Source: Microlunatus lacustris (GTDB lineage: Bacteria > Actinomycetota > Actinomycetes > Propionibacteriales > Propionibacteriaceae). Taken from it: a DNA stretch of 64,000 nucleotides. Every line of letters begins with the position of its first letter. The first letter of the stretch is position 1. Below the pieces are notes generated by a model. It was not told where the DNA came from and did not search any database. It saw only the letters and a list, made by a program, of their open reading frames with translations. The stretch is taken from contig BAAAJN010000016.1 in NCBI GenBank assembly GCA_039527025.1, positions 1 through 64,000 of the forward strand. The letters run 5' to 3'. The position numbers and the translations under genes were made by a program. Positions 45,724 through 53,933 of this stretch are shown here, piece after piece.

Positions 45724-48252
45724 TCAGTCGGTCAGGTAGCCGACCACGTCGGCGACCAGGTCGGTCCGGGCCGTCGAGCTCAGGGTGACCCGGCCACCAG
45801 TTCCCACCTCCGCGATCACCCGGGTGGCGATCGGACGCCCCGGCACCAGCGCGAGGTCGGTGGCGGTGGTGGCGGCGGTACCGGCGGCGCGGGCGCTGAC
45901 GAAGCCGGTGGACGTTGCCCCGGTGGCCGTGACGTTCAGCACCACCGCCGTCACCCCGCTCGCCGGGACGCCGCCGCGGCCGGTCACCTGGAGGTCGAGG
46001 CCCTGGCCGGCGGCGACGGCCGCGTCCGGGGCGCCGGTGCCGTCGCGGGTGTCCAGCAGCCGGGCCGGCGTGAGCCCGGTGAGGACGGACTGGCTCGGGA
46101 ACCAGCCCTGGACGTCGGCCACCAGGTGGGTACCGGCGGAGACGTACAGGCTGACCCTGCCGCCCGTGCCCACCTTCAGGACGACGCCGTTCGCTGTCGG
46201 GATCTTCGGCACGAAGTTGAGCGAGGAGGCGGTCGGACGGGTCACGCCCGCCGGGTAGGCGGTGACGAAGCCGCTGCCCGTGGCATCGGTCGCCGTGAGG
46301 TTGAGGACGACCGAGCCGACGCCGGTGGCCGGGACCCCGCCGCGTCCGGTGACGACCAGGTCGATCTTCTGCTTGGCGCCGACCGGAGCGGCGGGGGCGC
46401 CGGTCCCGCTCCGGGTGTCGAGCAACCGGGCCGGGGTGAGCGCGGTGTAGTCCGATCCGTTCGGGAACCAGCCCTGCACGTCGACGAGGACGTCGGTGGC
46501 CGCCGATCCGTAGAGGCGCACCTTGCCGTCGGCGCCGACCTTGACGACGACGCTGTTCGCCATCGCCGTGCCCCGGGTGAAGTTCAGCGTCGAGGCCGTG
46601 GTCCTGGCCTCCGCCGCCGGGTAGGCGGTGAGGTAGCCGTCGGCCGCGGCGCCCACCGAGGTGAGGTTGAGCACGACCGCGCCGACCCCGGTGGCCGGCA
46701 CGCCGGCCCGGCCGGTGACGCTGACGTCGAGCGTGCCCTTGGCCGCCACCGGGACGCCGGACCCCGAGCGGGTGTCGACGAGCCTGGTGGGGGTCACCGG
46801 CCGGTAGTCCGACGGCTCGGGGGTCGGGGTGGGGGTGGGGGCTGAGGCGGCGGGCAGCCGGACGTCGGCGACGACCATGTTGTGGTCCGAGGGACGCAGG
46901 TCGTCGGGGTTCTTGAACACGTTCTCGAAGTAGGCGGCACCGGTGATGCCCTGGGTCAGCACCGCGTCGAGGCGAGCCTGGAACGTGTTGCCCGGATCGG
47001 CCAACGTGGTCTTGAAGCCGTTCATCGTCGTCCAGCGCGACTTCACCTGGGTGGTCGCAGCGGCGGTGTCGTAGTAACCGGCCGACACCAGGACCTCGTG
47101 CGCGGTGTTCCCGGCGGTGTCGTTCTGCCAGGTGTTCAGGTCGCCGCCGAGGATGACCGGGTCGCCGGTCGTGTTCAGCTTGTCGAGCGCGGCGATGGTG
47201 GTCTTCGCCTGCTCGCCGCGGAGGGCGTCGTAGGTCTTGTCGACGGTCAGGTTGGCGTCGGAGCGGGAGTCGAGGTGGACGGAGACGAAGTAGAACTTCT
47301 CCCCGGTCGCCTTGCTGGCGAACCGGGCCCAGACCGACTTGCGACGGTGGTTCTCGGCGTCGCCGGCCCGCAGGGGCAGCACGATGGCGCAGGCGGCGGA
47401 GTAGGCCCGGCCGTCGGTGGTGTTGCTGCAGGGACTGATCATCGTGTACTTCGAGCTGTCGTACAGGATCCGCATCCCCTGGGTGCCGGCGGTGGTCCCG
47501 GAGGGGACGTAGGGCGTGGTCTGGGTCAGCTGGTAGCGGCTGCCCCCCTGCCTGGCCAGCTCGGTGAGGAGGCTGTCGGTCTGCCGGGGCAGGCCGGTGG
47601 TGCTGCCGGTCTGCCCGTCAGCGCGGCCGGGCCCGAGCTCCTGGAGGGCGGCGACGTCAGGGCGGTACTCGAGGATGGACTTCGCCACCGCCGGTACCCG
47701 CTGCATCCAGGTCTGCTTGTCGCTGCTGGCGCGGGCGGTGCGGACGTTGAAGTTGGCGACCCGGAGCGCGGTGCCCGTGGCGGCGGGGACGGCAGGGGCC
47801 ACAGCGGTCACCTGGAGGGAGGGGTACCACTTCACGGCCTCACCGGCCGAGGTTCTGTTGACGGCCCGGATCCGCCATTTCAGGTGGTTGGCCGACGCGG
47901 CCGGCGCGCCGGCGGAGGCGACCTGGGCAGCGGTCAGGGTGACCGAACGGGCGCTGGAGGGGAAGGTGAACTCCTTCGAACCGCGGCCGTGCAGGGCCAT
48001 GCCGCTGCCGACGACGGGGCTGAAGGTGGTCAGCCCGGTCTCGATGACGTAGCCGGTCGTGGAGACCCCGTCGTGCACCCAGCTGAAGCTGATCTCGCCC
48101 GGCTTGGGCCCGGGCTTGGAGGCCACGGAGCTGAACTGGTGGGGGACGGCGACGGCGGCCATCGCGGGAGTGGCGGTCAGCGGGACCGACACCACACCCG
48201 CGCCGAGGGCCAGCACGAGGGCGGTGAGAGTTCCGGCGGTTGTGCGCATCAT
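45724..48252 (-). CDS. large secreted endonuclease/exonuclease/phosphatase-family protein with three C-terminal repeats
   Basis: An 842-residue exported protein. A signal peptide (about 1-33) is followed by a fibronectin type III-like domain (about 40-155, PGEISFSWVHDGVSTTGYVIE). The EEP domain (about 160-470) has LRVANFNVRTARASS, ALQELGPGR (metal Glu), VHLDSRSDAN, ILGGDLNTW and LRPSDHNMVVADV (catalytic Asp-His), so it is probably an active DNase or phosphoesterase. A proline-threonine linker (PTPTPTPEP) leads to three tandem modules of about 120 residues starting near 481, 600 and 722. Each opens with TPxRLLDTRxGxGxP and ends VADVQGWFP or similar. AGGAG precedes ATG 48252. The modules may bind cell wall or polymers. 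Confidence 0.9.
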   Translation of the reverse strand: MMRTTAGTLTALVLALGAGVVSVPLTATPAMAAVAVPHQFSSVASKPGPKPGEISFSWVHDGVSTTGYVIETGLTTFSPVVGSGMALHGRGSKEFTFPSSARSVTLTAAQVASAGAPAASANHLKWRIRAVNRTSAGEAVKWYPSLQVTAVAPAVPAATGTALRVANFNVRTARASSDKQTWMQRVPAVAKSILEYRPDVAALQELGPGRADGQTGSTTGLPRQTDSLLTELARQGGSRYQLTQTTPYVPSGTTAGTQGMRILYDSSKYTMISPCSNTTDGRAYSAACAIVLPLRAGDAENHRRKSVWARFASKATGEKFYFVSVHLDSRSDANLTVDKTYDALRGEQAKTTIAALDKLNTTGDPVILGGDLNTWQNDTAGNTAHEVLVSAGYYDTAAATTQVKSRWTTMNGFKTTLADPGNTFQARLDAVLTQGITGAAYFENVFKNPDDLRPSDHNMVVADVRLPAASAPTPTPTPEPSDYRPVTPTRLVDTRSGSGVPVAAKGTLDVSVTGRAGVPATGVGAVVLNLTSVGAAADGYLTAYPAAEARTTASTLNFTRGTAMANSVVVKVGADGKVRLYGSAATDVLVDVQGWFPNGSDYTALTPARLLDTRSGTGAPAAPVGAKQKIDLVVTGRGGVPATGVGSVVLNLTATDATGSGFVTAYPAGVTRPTASSLNFVPKIPTANGVVLKVGTGGRVSLYVSAGTHLVADVQGWFPSQSVLTGLTPARLLDTRDGTGAPDAAVAAGQGLDLQVTGRGGVPASGVTAVVLNVTATGATSTGFVSARAAGTAATTATDLALVPGRPIATRVIAEVGTGGRVTLSSTARTDLVADVVGYLTD

Positions 48253-48644
48253 GCGTGGGGCTCCTGAGCGGGCGGTGGGCCACGGGACCGCGGGACGCGG
48301 GCGCGTCCCAGCACGGAAGGGCGGCAGAGGTGTGCGGCAGGGCCGGGAAGGCCGGCGTGCCGCGGGTGGACGCGGGCGGCGGTGCTGAGGCCGGGTCAGG
48401 GCCTCGGCGGGCCGCTGGGTCTCACGACGGGTGCGGGGGAGGGACGGCGGCGGCCGAGGGGGACATGAGATCTCCAGGAAGGATCGTGGTCTGCCCCGAG
48501 CAGCGTCTGACGACCTCTATCCTCGCGACCTCACGACGGCGCAGGCAGGGGAGAAAGCACCCAGGCCGGCAGCCCTTGGTCCTGCACCTCTGGGCCCTCC
48601 GCCCCGGGTCGTGAGCCTGCTGGGCCGGGCGCCGGGCGCCGGGC
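48253..48644. other. 392-base intergenic stretch with no recognisable gene
   Basis: The stretch lies between the EEP gene start and the stop of an ABC permease, both on the minus strand, so it should contain the EEP promoter and leader. A -10-like GGATAGAGG (minus strand, near 48511-48519) is present. I checked for a ydaO/c-di-AMP-type leader, often found before wall hydrolases, and did not find its conserved core. Short open frames here have no coding character. Confidence 0.5.
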
Positions 48645-49442
48645 TCAGGCCGAGGCGCCGGTGTAGCGGCGCAGCGCCACCAGCCAGAAGGCCCGGGACG
48701 CGACCAGGAAGCCGACCGCGACGGCGACGGAGAGCAGGGCGCCGTGGAGGGTGAGCTGGCCGGTCAGCGCCTGCGCCGGGACGGTCACCGCGAACGCGAT
48801 CGGCACCACGAAGGTGAGCACCGGGCGCATCCACCCCGGGAAGATGGTCACCGGCCACCGGCCGGCGTTGCCGAACAGGGCCTGGAAGATCACCAGGATG
48901 TTGTCGAGCTTGACGAACCAGAAGGCCATCGTGGACAGCAGCAGCAGGAAGCAGTACACCGTCGTGAAGCCCGCGGCCAGGGTGAGCAGGAACAGGGCCA
49001 GCGCGGTGGCGTCGAGGCTGAGCCCGGTCCGGGAGACCGCGTAGGCGATCACGCCCGCCCCGACGACGACGTCCGTCGCCGCCTGCGGCGCCACCACCTG
49101 CGAGCTCGCCAGCAGCTGGGAGTCGGCGGGCTTGGTCAGCAGGAAGTCGAACGTGCCGAGGCGGATGCCCTCCATCAGCGCCTCCATCGAGGGCCGGATC
49201 ACCAGGCCGACCAGTCCGCTGATGAAGAAGTGGACGCCGATCAGCACCAGCAGGTCGTCGGCGGTCCACCCCCGCAGGTCGGCGGTGTTGGTGAAGATGA
49301 CCGAGAGCCCGAGCACCTGGGTGACGAGGCTGACCCCTGCGTTGGCCACGGCGATGAGGAAGTCCGAGCGGTACTGGACGATGTTCAGCACCCCGACGGT
49401 GAGGAAGGCGCGGAGCACCCGGAGCGAGTGCACCTCAGGCAC
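48645..49442 (-). CDS. ABC-2 type exporter permease (DUF990-like), second subunit
   Basis: A 265-residue membrane protein with six predicted helices. Features such as MEALMEGIRLGTFDFLLTKPADSQ (the RxGxxDxLLxKP block after helix 2) and VTIFPGWMRPVLTFVVPIAF are typical of DUF990/ABC-2 permeases. It is the last of three coupled genes: its start overlaps the end of the other permease by 8 bases. The transporter is likely an exporter with two non-identical permeases. Substrate unknown. Confidence 0.88.
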   Translation of the reverse strand: MPEVHSLRVLRAFLTVGVLNIVQYRSDFLIAVANAGVSLVTQVLGLSVIFTNTADLRGWTADDLLVLIGVHFFISGLVGLVIRPSMEALMEGIRLGTFDFLLTKPADSQLLASSQVVAPQAATDVVVGAGVIAYAVSRTGLSLDATALALFLLTLAAGFTTVYCFLLLLSTMAFWFVKLDNILVIFQALFGNAGRWPVTIFPGWMRPVLTFVVPIAFAVTVPAQALTGQLTLHGALLSVAVAVGFLVASRAFWLVALRRYTGASA

Positions 49443-50319
49443 CCACTGCGCTGTAGCGGCGGGTGGCCCGGCGCCAGAGGACCTTCAGCACGAGCAGGGC
49501 CACGACCAGCCAGACCAGCTGGGCGCCGTAGCCGAGCAGCAGGTCGCCGCCGGTCCGGCGGCCGAGCAGCACCTCCACCGGGAAGGCGAGCGTCCACGGG
49601 AACGGGGTCCAGGCCGCCAGCGTCTGCATCCAGCCCGGCAGCACCGACAGCGGGGCGAACTGGCCGCCGAGGAAGGTGAAGAGGGAGAAGAACACCATGT
49701 TCATCGCCGACACCTTGGTCAGCCAGAAGGCCGACAGCGCCACGCACCACTCGACGACGAAGCGCAGCACCATCGCCAGCACCACGGCGGGCAGGAACGC
49801 CAGCACGGCGGCCGGGCTGGTGCCGGTGAGGTCGGCGTCGAACACGACGGCCAGCAGCACCGCGGCAGGGAGGATGCCCACCAGCCCGACCAGCTTGTAG
49901 GAGACGTTCTCGCAGACGTCGTTGTGGATGGGGTGCACCGGTCGCAGCAGCAGCGGGGAGAACGCCCCCGTCCGGATCCGGTACTCGAACTCCCACATGT
50001 GCCAGATGAAGGTCAGGTGGTCGACGACCATCATGACGAGGAAGTAGGCGACGAACTGGTCCGCGCTGTAGCCCCCTGTCGTGCCCGAGCCGGCCACGGT
50101 CCGCCAGACGACGATGAACACCAGCGGCTGGATGACGCTGGTGACCACCCAGATGGCCACCGCACCCCGGTAGGCGAGGTTGGCGGCCAGGGCCGAGGCG
50201 AACTGCCGCCGGTAGTACAGGCCCAGCGCGGCGGGGGAGAAGGAGCCGAACGCCGGCCGGGGCAGTGGCGGCTCCGGCTGGTCGCGCTGGCGCACCGGCA
50301 GCGGGTCACCGGCGCTCAT
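49435..50319 (-). CDS. ABC-2 type exporter permease (DUF990-like), first subunit
   Basis: A 294-residue permease with six predicted helices. It has a cytoplasmic N terminus (about 1-40) with LGLYYRRQFASALAANLAYR and the block FEYRIRTGAFSPLLLRPVHP, equivalent to the RxGxFxxLLLRP signature of this family. It closes with the conserved ending FPWTLAFPVEVLLGRRTG. It overlaps the ATPase gene by 14 bases and the second permease by 8 bases, showing a single operon. Confidence 0.9.
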   Translation of the reverse strand: MSAGDPLPVRQRDQPEPPLPRPAFGSFSPAALGLYYRRQFASALAANLAYRGAVAIWVVTSVIQPLVFIVVWRTVAGSGTTGGYSADQFVAYFLVMMVVDHLTFIWHMWEFEYRIRTGAFSPLLLRPVHPIHNDVCENVSYKLVGLVGILPAAVLLAVVFDADLTGTSPAAVLAFLPAVVLAMVLRFVVEWCVALSAFWLTKVSAMNMVFFSLFTFLGGQFAPLSVLPGWMQTLAAWTPFPWTLAFPVEVLLGRRTGGDLLLGYGAQLVWLVVALLVLKVLWRRATRRYSAVGA

Positions 50320-51325
50320 GCTCGACCTCCCCCTCGTCGGCCGGCGAGGCGAACACGTCCTCGATGACGCCCTCGATGGGCGGGTCCTCGATGGTCAGGT
50401 CGACCACCGGGAGGGTGGCGAGCAGCCGACCGGCCGCCGTCGGGGTCTGCGCCCGCGGCACCTGGACGGTCACGCTGGTGGCCGTCCGGCCGGTGACCGT
50501 GCCCTGGACCAGCGCGGCCAGCTCCTCGTCGGAGACCGTGCTGCCCTCCTCGAGCGCCACGGTGATGACCTTGTGCGCCGCGAAGCGCTCCACCAGGGCC
50601 GACAGCGCCCCGTCGAACAGCAGCCGGCCACGGTGGATCACCACGACCCGTCGGCAGAGCGCCTGCACGTCGGCCATGTAGTGGGAGGTCAGCATGACGC
50701 AGGCGCCCGTCCGCTGGTTGTACTCCGCGACGAACGCGCGGATCCGGCGCTGCATGGCCACGTCGAGGCCGATCGTCGGCTCGTCCAGGAACAGCACGGC
50801 CGGGTGGTGCAGCAGCGACCCGGCGATCTCGCACTTCATCCGCTCGCCGAGGCTGAGGTTGCGGACCGGCTTGCGGAGCAGGTCGCCCAGCTCCAGCAGC
50901 TCGGTCAGCTCGGCGAGCCGGCGGGTGAAGTCGGTCGGCCCGATCCGGAAGATGGCCTGGTAGAGCCGGTAGGAGTCGAGCACCGGGATGTCCCACTGCA
51001 GCTGGTTCCGGTTGCCCATCACCAGCGCCATCCGGCCCAGGTAGGCGCGGTCGCGGAGCCAGGGGGTGTGCCCCAGCACGGTGGCCGTCCCGGTGGTGGG
51101 GTGCAGCAACCCGGCGAGCATCTTGAGCGTCGTCGTCTTGCCGGCGCCGTTCGGCCCCAGGAAACCGACGACTTCGCCCTGCTCCACCGCGAAGCTCACC
51201 CCCGCGACGGCCCGCACCTGACGGGTGCGGCGGCGGGCCAGGGAGGCCAGGGCGGCCTTGACCCCGCCTTCGCGCTCGGGCACGACGTAGGTCTTGCCCA
51301 GGTCCTGGACCTCGATGTCCGCCAT
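50306..51325 (-). CDS. ABC transporter ATP-binding protein (ABC-2 exporter)
   Basis: A 339-residue nucleotide-binding subunit. Walker A is GFLGPNGAGKTTTLKML, the signature motif is LSLGERMKCEIAGSL, Walker B is VLFLDEPTIGLD and the H-loop is TSHYMADV. The segment LVMGNRNQLQWDIPVLDSY after the Q-loop is characteristic of ATPases that pair with DUF990 permeases. A C-terminal extension of about 80 residues is present. GGAGG precedes ATG 51325. It energises the two downstream permeases. Confidence 0.94.
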   Translation of the reverse strand: MADIEVQDLGKTYVVPEREGGVKAALASLARRRTRQVRAVAGVSFAVEQGEVVGFLGPNGAGKTTTLKMLAGLLHPTTGTATVLGHTPWLRDRAYLGRMALVMGNRNQLQWDIPVLDSYRLYQAIFRIGPTDFTRRLAELTELLELGDLLRKPVRNLSLGERMKCEIAGSLLHHPAVLFLDEPTIGLDVAMQRRIRAFVAEYNQRTGACVMLTSHYMADVQALCRRVVVIHRGRLLFDGALSALVERFAAHKVITVALEEGSTVSDEELAALVQGTVTGRTATSVTVQVPRAQTPTAAGRLLATLPVVDLTIEDPPIEGVIEDVFASPADEGEVEHERR

Positions 51326-51487
51326 GGATGGGCGTCCCTCCTTCTGCCGGCTCCCGATCCTGCCCGACCGGCCCCGCCCGGGCGAGCCCGTTCCGCCGAG
51401 GTGCGCCGGTGCCGCCCATCATGGCGGCGGGGTCCGACAGTTCTGGGCGGACGGTCGTCGTCAGCGGCCCGCCTTATCGTTCGGCAC

Positions 51488-53140
51488 GTGGACATCGCCC
51501 TGGCCGGAGCCGACGACGAGGTCGACCTCGCCGTGCTCGACGGCGACGGCCGGCCGGGCCCGGTCGAGCGGCTGCCGGCCAGCGCCCTCGCCGGGCGGGT
51601 CGCCGAGCTCGAGCGGCGGGGCCCGCGGTGGGTCTGGGCGGACACCGCCAGCTGGCACCCCCGGCTGCTCGCCGCTGGCGTGGCGGTGGGCCGGGTGCAG
51701 GACCTGCGGCTCGCTCACGCGGTGCTGGCCCGGTCCCGCTACCTGCAGGTCCCGCTGCCGGACGACCCGAACTGGCGGCCGGCCGACGCCGACGTCGGCA
51801 CCGGTGAGCCCACGCTGCTCGACCTGCCGGCGCAGGGCCGGGCACCGGACCTGGCCGAGGTCGTCGACGAGCACCGACGCCAGCAGCAGGTGGTCCAGAC
51901 CTCGGCCCGACGGGACCGGTTGCGGCTGCTGCTGGCCGCGGAGTCGGCGGGCGCCCTGGTCGCGGCCGAGCTGACCGCGGTGGGGCTGCCGTTCGACGCG
52001 GCGGTGCACGACGCCCTGCTCACCCGGTTGCTGGGTCCCCGGCCGCTGCCGGGTGGCCGGCCGGCCCGGCTGGAGGCGCTGGCCGAGGAGATCCGCACCC
52101 TGCTGGGGTCTCCGGGGCTCAACCCCGACTCGGCACCGGACCTGCTGCGCGCCCTGCACACCCAGGGTCTGACCGTGGACAGCACGCGGCAGTGGGAGCT
52201 GGAACAGCTCGACCACGCGGTCGTCGGCCCGCTGCTGGAGTACAAGAGGCTGGCCCGGCTGCTCAGCGCCAACGGCTGGACCTGGCTGGCCGCCTGGGTG
52301 CGCGAGGGCCGGTTCCGGCCCGAGTACCTGCCGGCCGGCGTGGTCACGGGTCGGTGGGCGGCCCGGGGTGGCGGCGCCCTGCAGCTGCCCAAGCAGGTGC
52401 GGGCCGCGGTCGTCGCCGCGCCCGGCCGCCGGCTGGTGGTCGCCGACGCCGCCCAGCTCGAACCGCGGGTGCTGGCCGCGATGGCGCGGGACGAGGAGAT
52501 GGCCCGGGCCAGCCGGGCCGGCGACCTGTACCAGGCATTGGTCGACGACGGCGTGGTCGACACCCGCGCGCACGCCAAGGTCGCCATGCTCGGTGCCCTG
52601 TACGGGGCGACCTCGGGGGAGGCGGGTCACCTGATGCCTCGGCTGCTGCGCAGCTACCCCCGGGCCACCGGGCACGTGGAGGCGGCCGCGCGGGCCGGTG
52701 AGCGGGGCGAGGTGGTGACGACCTGGCTGGGTCGGAGCTCGCCGCCACCGCCGGAGTCCTGGCACGCCGTCCAGCAGCGGGCGAGCCTGCCGGAGGCGAC
52801 GGCGGCGGACCAGCGGCGGGCCCGCAGCCAGGCGCGCGACCAGGGCCGCTTCACCCGCAACTTCGTGGTGCAGGGCACCGCGGCGGAGTGGGCGCTGTGC
52901 TGGCTGGCCGACCTGCGGCGCAGGCTGCGCGACCTCGGCGAGGTGGGTGGGGTGCGACCAGCCCTGGTCTACTTCCTGCACGACGAGGTGATCGTGGAGA
53001 CGCCCGCGGCGCTGGCCGAGCCCGTGGCCGAAGCGGTCCGGGCCGCCGCCCGCCGGGCCGGGGAGCTGCTCTTCGGCAGCTTCCCGGTCGAGTTCGTCCT
53101 GGACGTCGCCTGCGTGCAGAGCTATGCGGAGGCGGGCTGA
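51488..53140 (+). CDS. bifunctional 3'-5' exonuclease/DNA polymerase-like protein (family A)
   Basis: A 550-residue relative of DNA polymerase I lacking the 5' nuclease domain, a type known in actinobacteria. The C-terminal polymerase motifs are recognisable: motif A as VVADAAQLEPRVLAAMA, motif B as RAHAKVAMLGALYGATSGEA and motif C as VYFLHDEVIVET (catalytic HDE). The N-terminal exonuclease-like domain (about 1-190) has lost most of the canonical DEDD residues, so editing is doubtful. In motif A the usual DYSQIELR has become DAAQLEPR, and motif B has Leu where polymerase I has Phe. The role is likely repair or lesion-related synthesis. It is divergent from the ABC exporter. Confidence 0.85.
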   Translation: MDIALAGADDEVDLAVLDGDGRPGPVERLPASALAGRVAELERRGPRWVWADTASWHPRLLAAGVAVGRVQDLRLAHAVLARSRYLQVPLPDDPNWRPADADVGTGEPTLLDLPAQGRAPDLAEVVDEHRRQQQVVQTSARRDRLRLLLAAESAGALVAAELTAVGLPFDAAVHDALLTRLLGPRPLPGGRPARLEALAEEIRTLLGSPGLNPDSAPDLLRALHTQGLTVDSTRQWELEQLDHAVVGPLLEYKRLARLLSANGWTWLAAWVREGRFRPEYLPAGVVTGRWAARGGGALQLPKQVRAAVVAAPGRRLVVADAAQLEPRVLAAMARDEEMARASRAGDLYQALVDDGVVDTRAHAKVAMLGALYGATSGEAGHLMPRLLRSYPRATGHVEAAARAGERGEVVTTWLGRSSPPPPESWHAVQQRASLPEATAADQRRARSQARDQGRFTRNFVVQGTAAEWALCWLADLRRRLRDLGEVGGVRPALVYFLHDEVIVETPAALAEPVAEAVRAAARRAGELLFGSFPVEFVLDVACVQSYAEAG

Positions 53141-53165
53141 GCCGTGCCGCCGCACCGGGGCGGGC

Positions 53166-53933
53166 TCAGTCCAGCAGGGCCGAGCGCCAGGTCTCCTCCC
53201 GCTGCGCGGTCCACGCCGCGTCGGCGGACCAGGCCGCGCCGTGGCCCGCACGCCACAGCCCGGACCACGGCTCGGTGCCCTGGGCCGCCTCGTCGCGCAG
53301 GAAGTCGTGCATGGACCAGGACCGCCGCGCCAGCATCGGCACCAGCGCGACCCGCTCACCCTCGTCGAGGCCGTAGCAGTCGACGAACAGCCGGAGCCGG
53401 GCCACCGTGTCCGGGTGCTGCTGCCCGGCCTCCGCCGAGAGCGGCAGGAAGCCGTGCAGGGCGTAGGCGAGGTCCCACAGCCGGGTGCCCGGGGCGGCGC
53501 AGTCCCAGTCGAGCAGGGTCAGGTCGTCGCCGCGGACCACCAGGTTCCACGGGGCGAGGTCGTGGTGGGCGATGAGCTCGGCGCCGTCGGCGGGGATCAG
53601 CACGTTCCAGCGCGCGTCCGGCGGCGGGACGAAGCCGGCGACGGCGTCGTGGAAGTCGCGCACCAGCCGGGCGACGGCGGCCAGGCGAGCAGGCGCGTCG
53701 AGCGGCGTGGTGTCGGGGTAGGGGGTCCGGCCCGGCACCCAGCGGAGGACCTCGCGGCCCTGCTCGTCCACCCCGAGCGGCCGCGGCGCGGCGCGGAAGC
53801 CGACCGCGTGCAGGTGGTCCAGCAGCGCGTGCACCGCCGGGGTCCAGGGCCCGGCGGTGCGACGCACCGTGTCCCCGATCCGGACCACCGCGTTGACGTT
53901 GCCGCCGCGCAGCGGCTCCTCCTCAGCGCTCAT
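53166..53933 (-). CDS. APH-type phosphotransferase (second paralogue)
   Basis: A 255-residue kinase-fold protein. The catalytic loop is LIAHHDLAPWNLVVRG (HxDxxxxN, His replacing the Gly of HGD) and the metal motif is LTLLDWDCAAPGTRLWD. The N terminus contains NVNAVVRIGDTVRRTAGPWT, a short nucleotide-binding hairpin that the paralogue at 41058-41789 lacks. ATG 53933 lies within the end of the upstream FAD monooxygenase gene (11-base overlap), so they are coupled. The substrate is unknown. Confidence 0.88.
   Translation of the reverse strand: MSAEEEPLRGGNVNAVVRIGDTVRRTAGPWTPAVHALLDHLHAVGFRAAPRPLGVDEQGREVLRWVPGRTPYPDTTPLDAPARLAAVARLVRDFHDAVAGFVPPPDARWNVLIPADGAELIAHHDLAPWNLVVRGDDLTLLDWDCAAPGTRLWDLAYALHGFLPLSAEAGQQHPDTVARLRLFVDCYGLDEGERVALVPMLARRSWSMHDFLRDEAAQGTEPWSGLWRAGHGAAWSADAAWTAQREETWRSALLD

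Noticed and set aside
48253..48644. Possible c-di-AMP (ydaO-type) riboswitch before the secreted EEP gene
   Set aside because: The conserved core of that class could not be found on the minus strand; only a generic promoter-like hexamer was seen.
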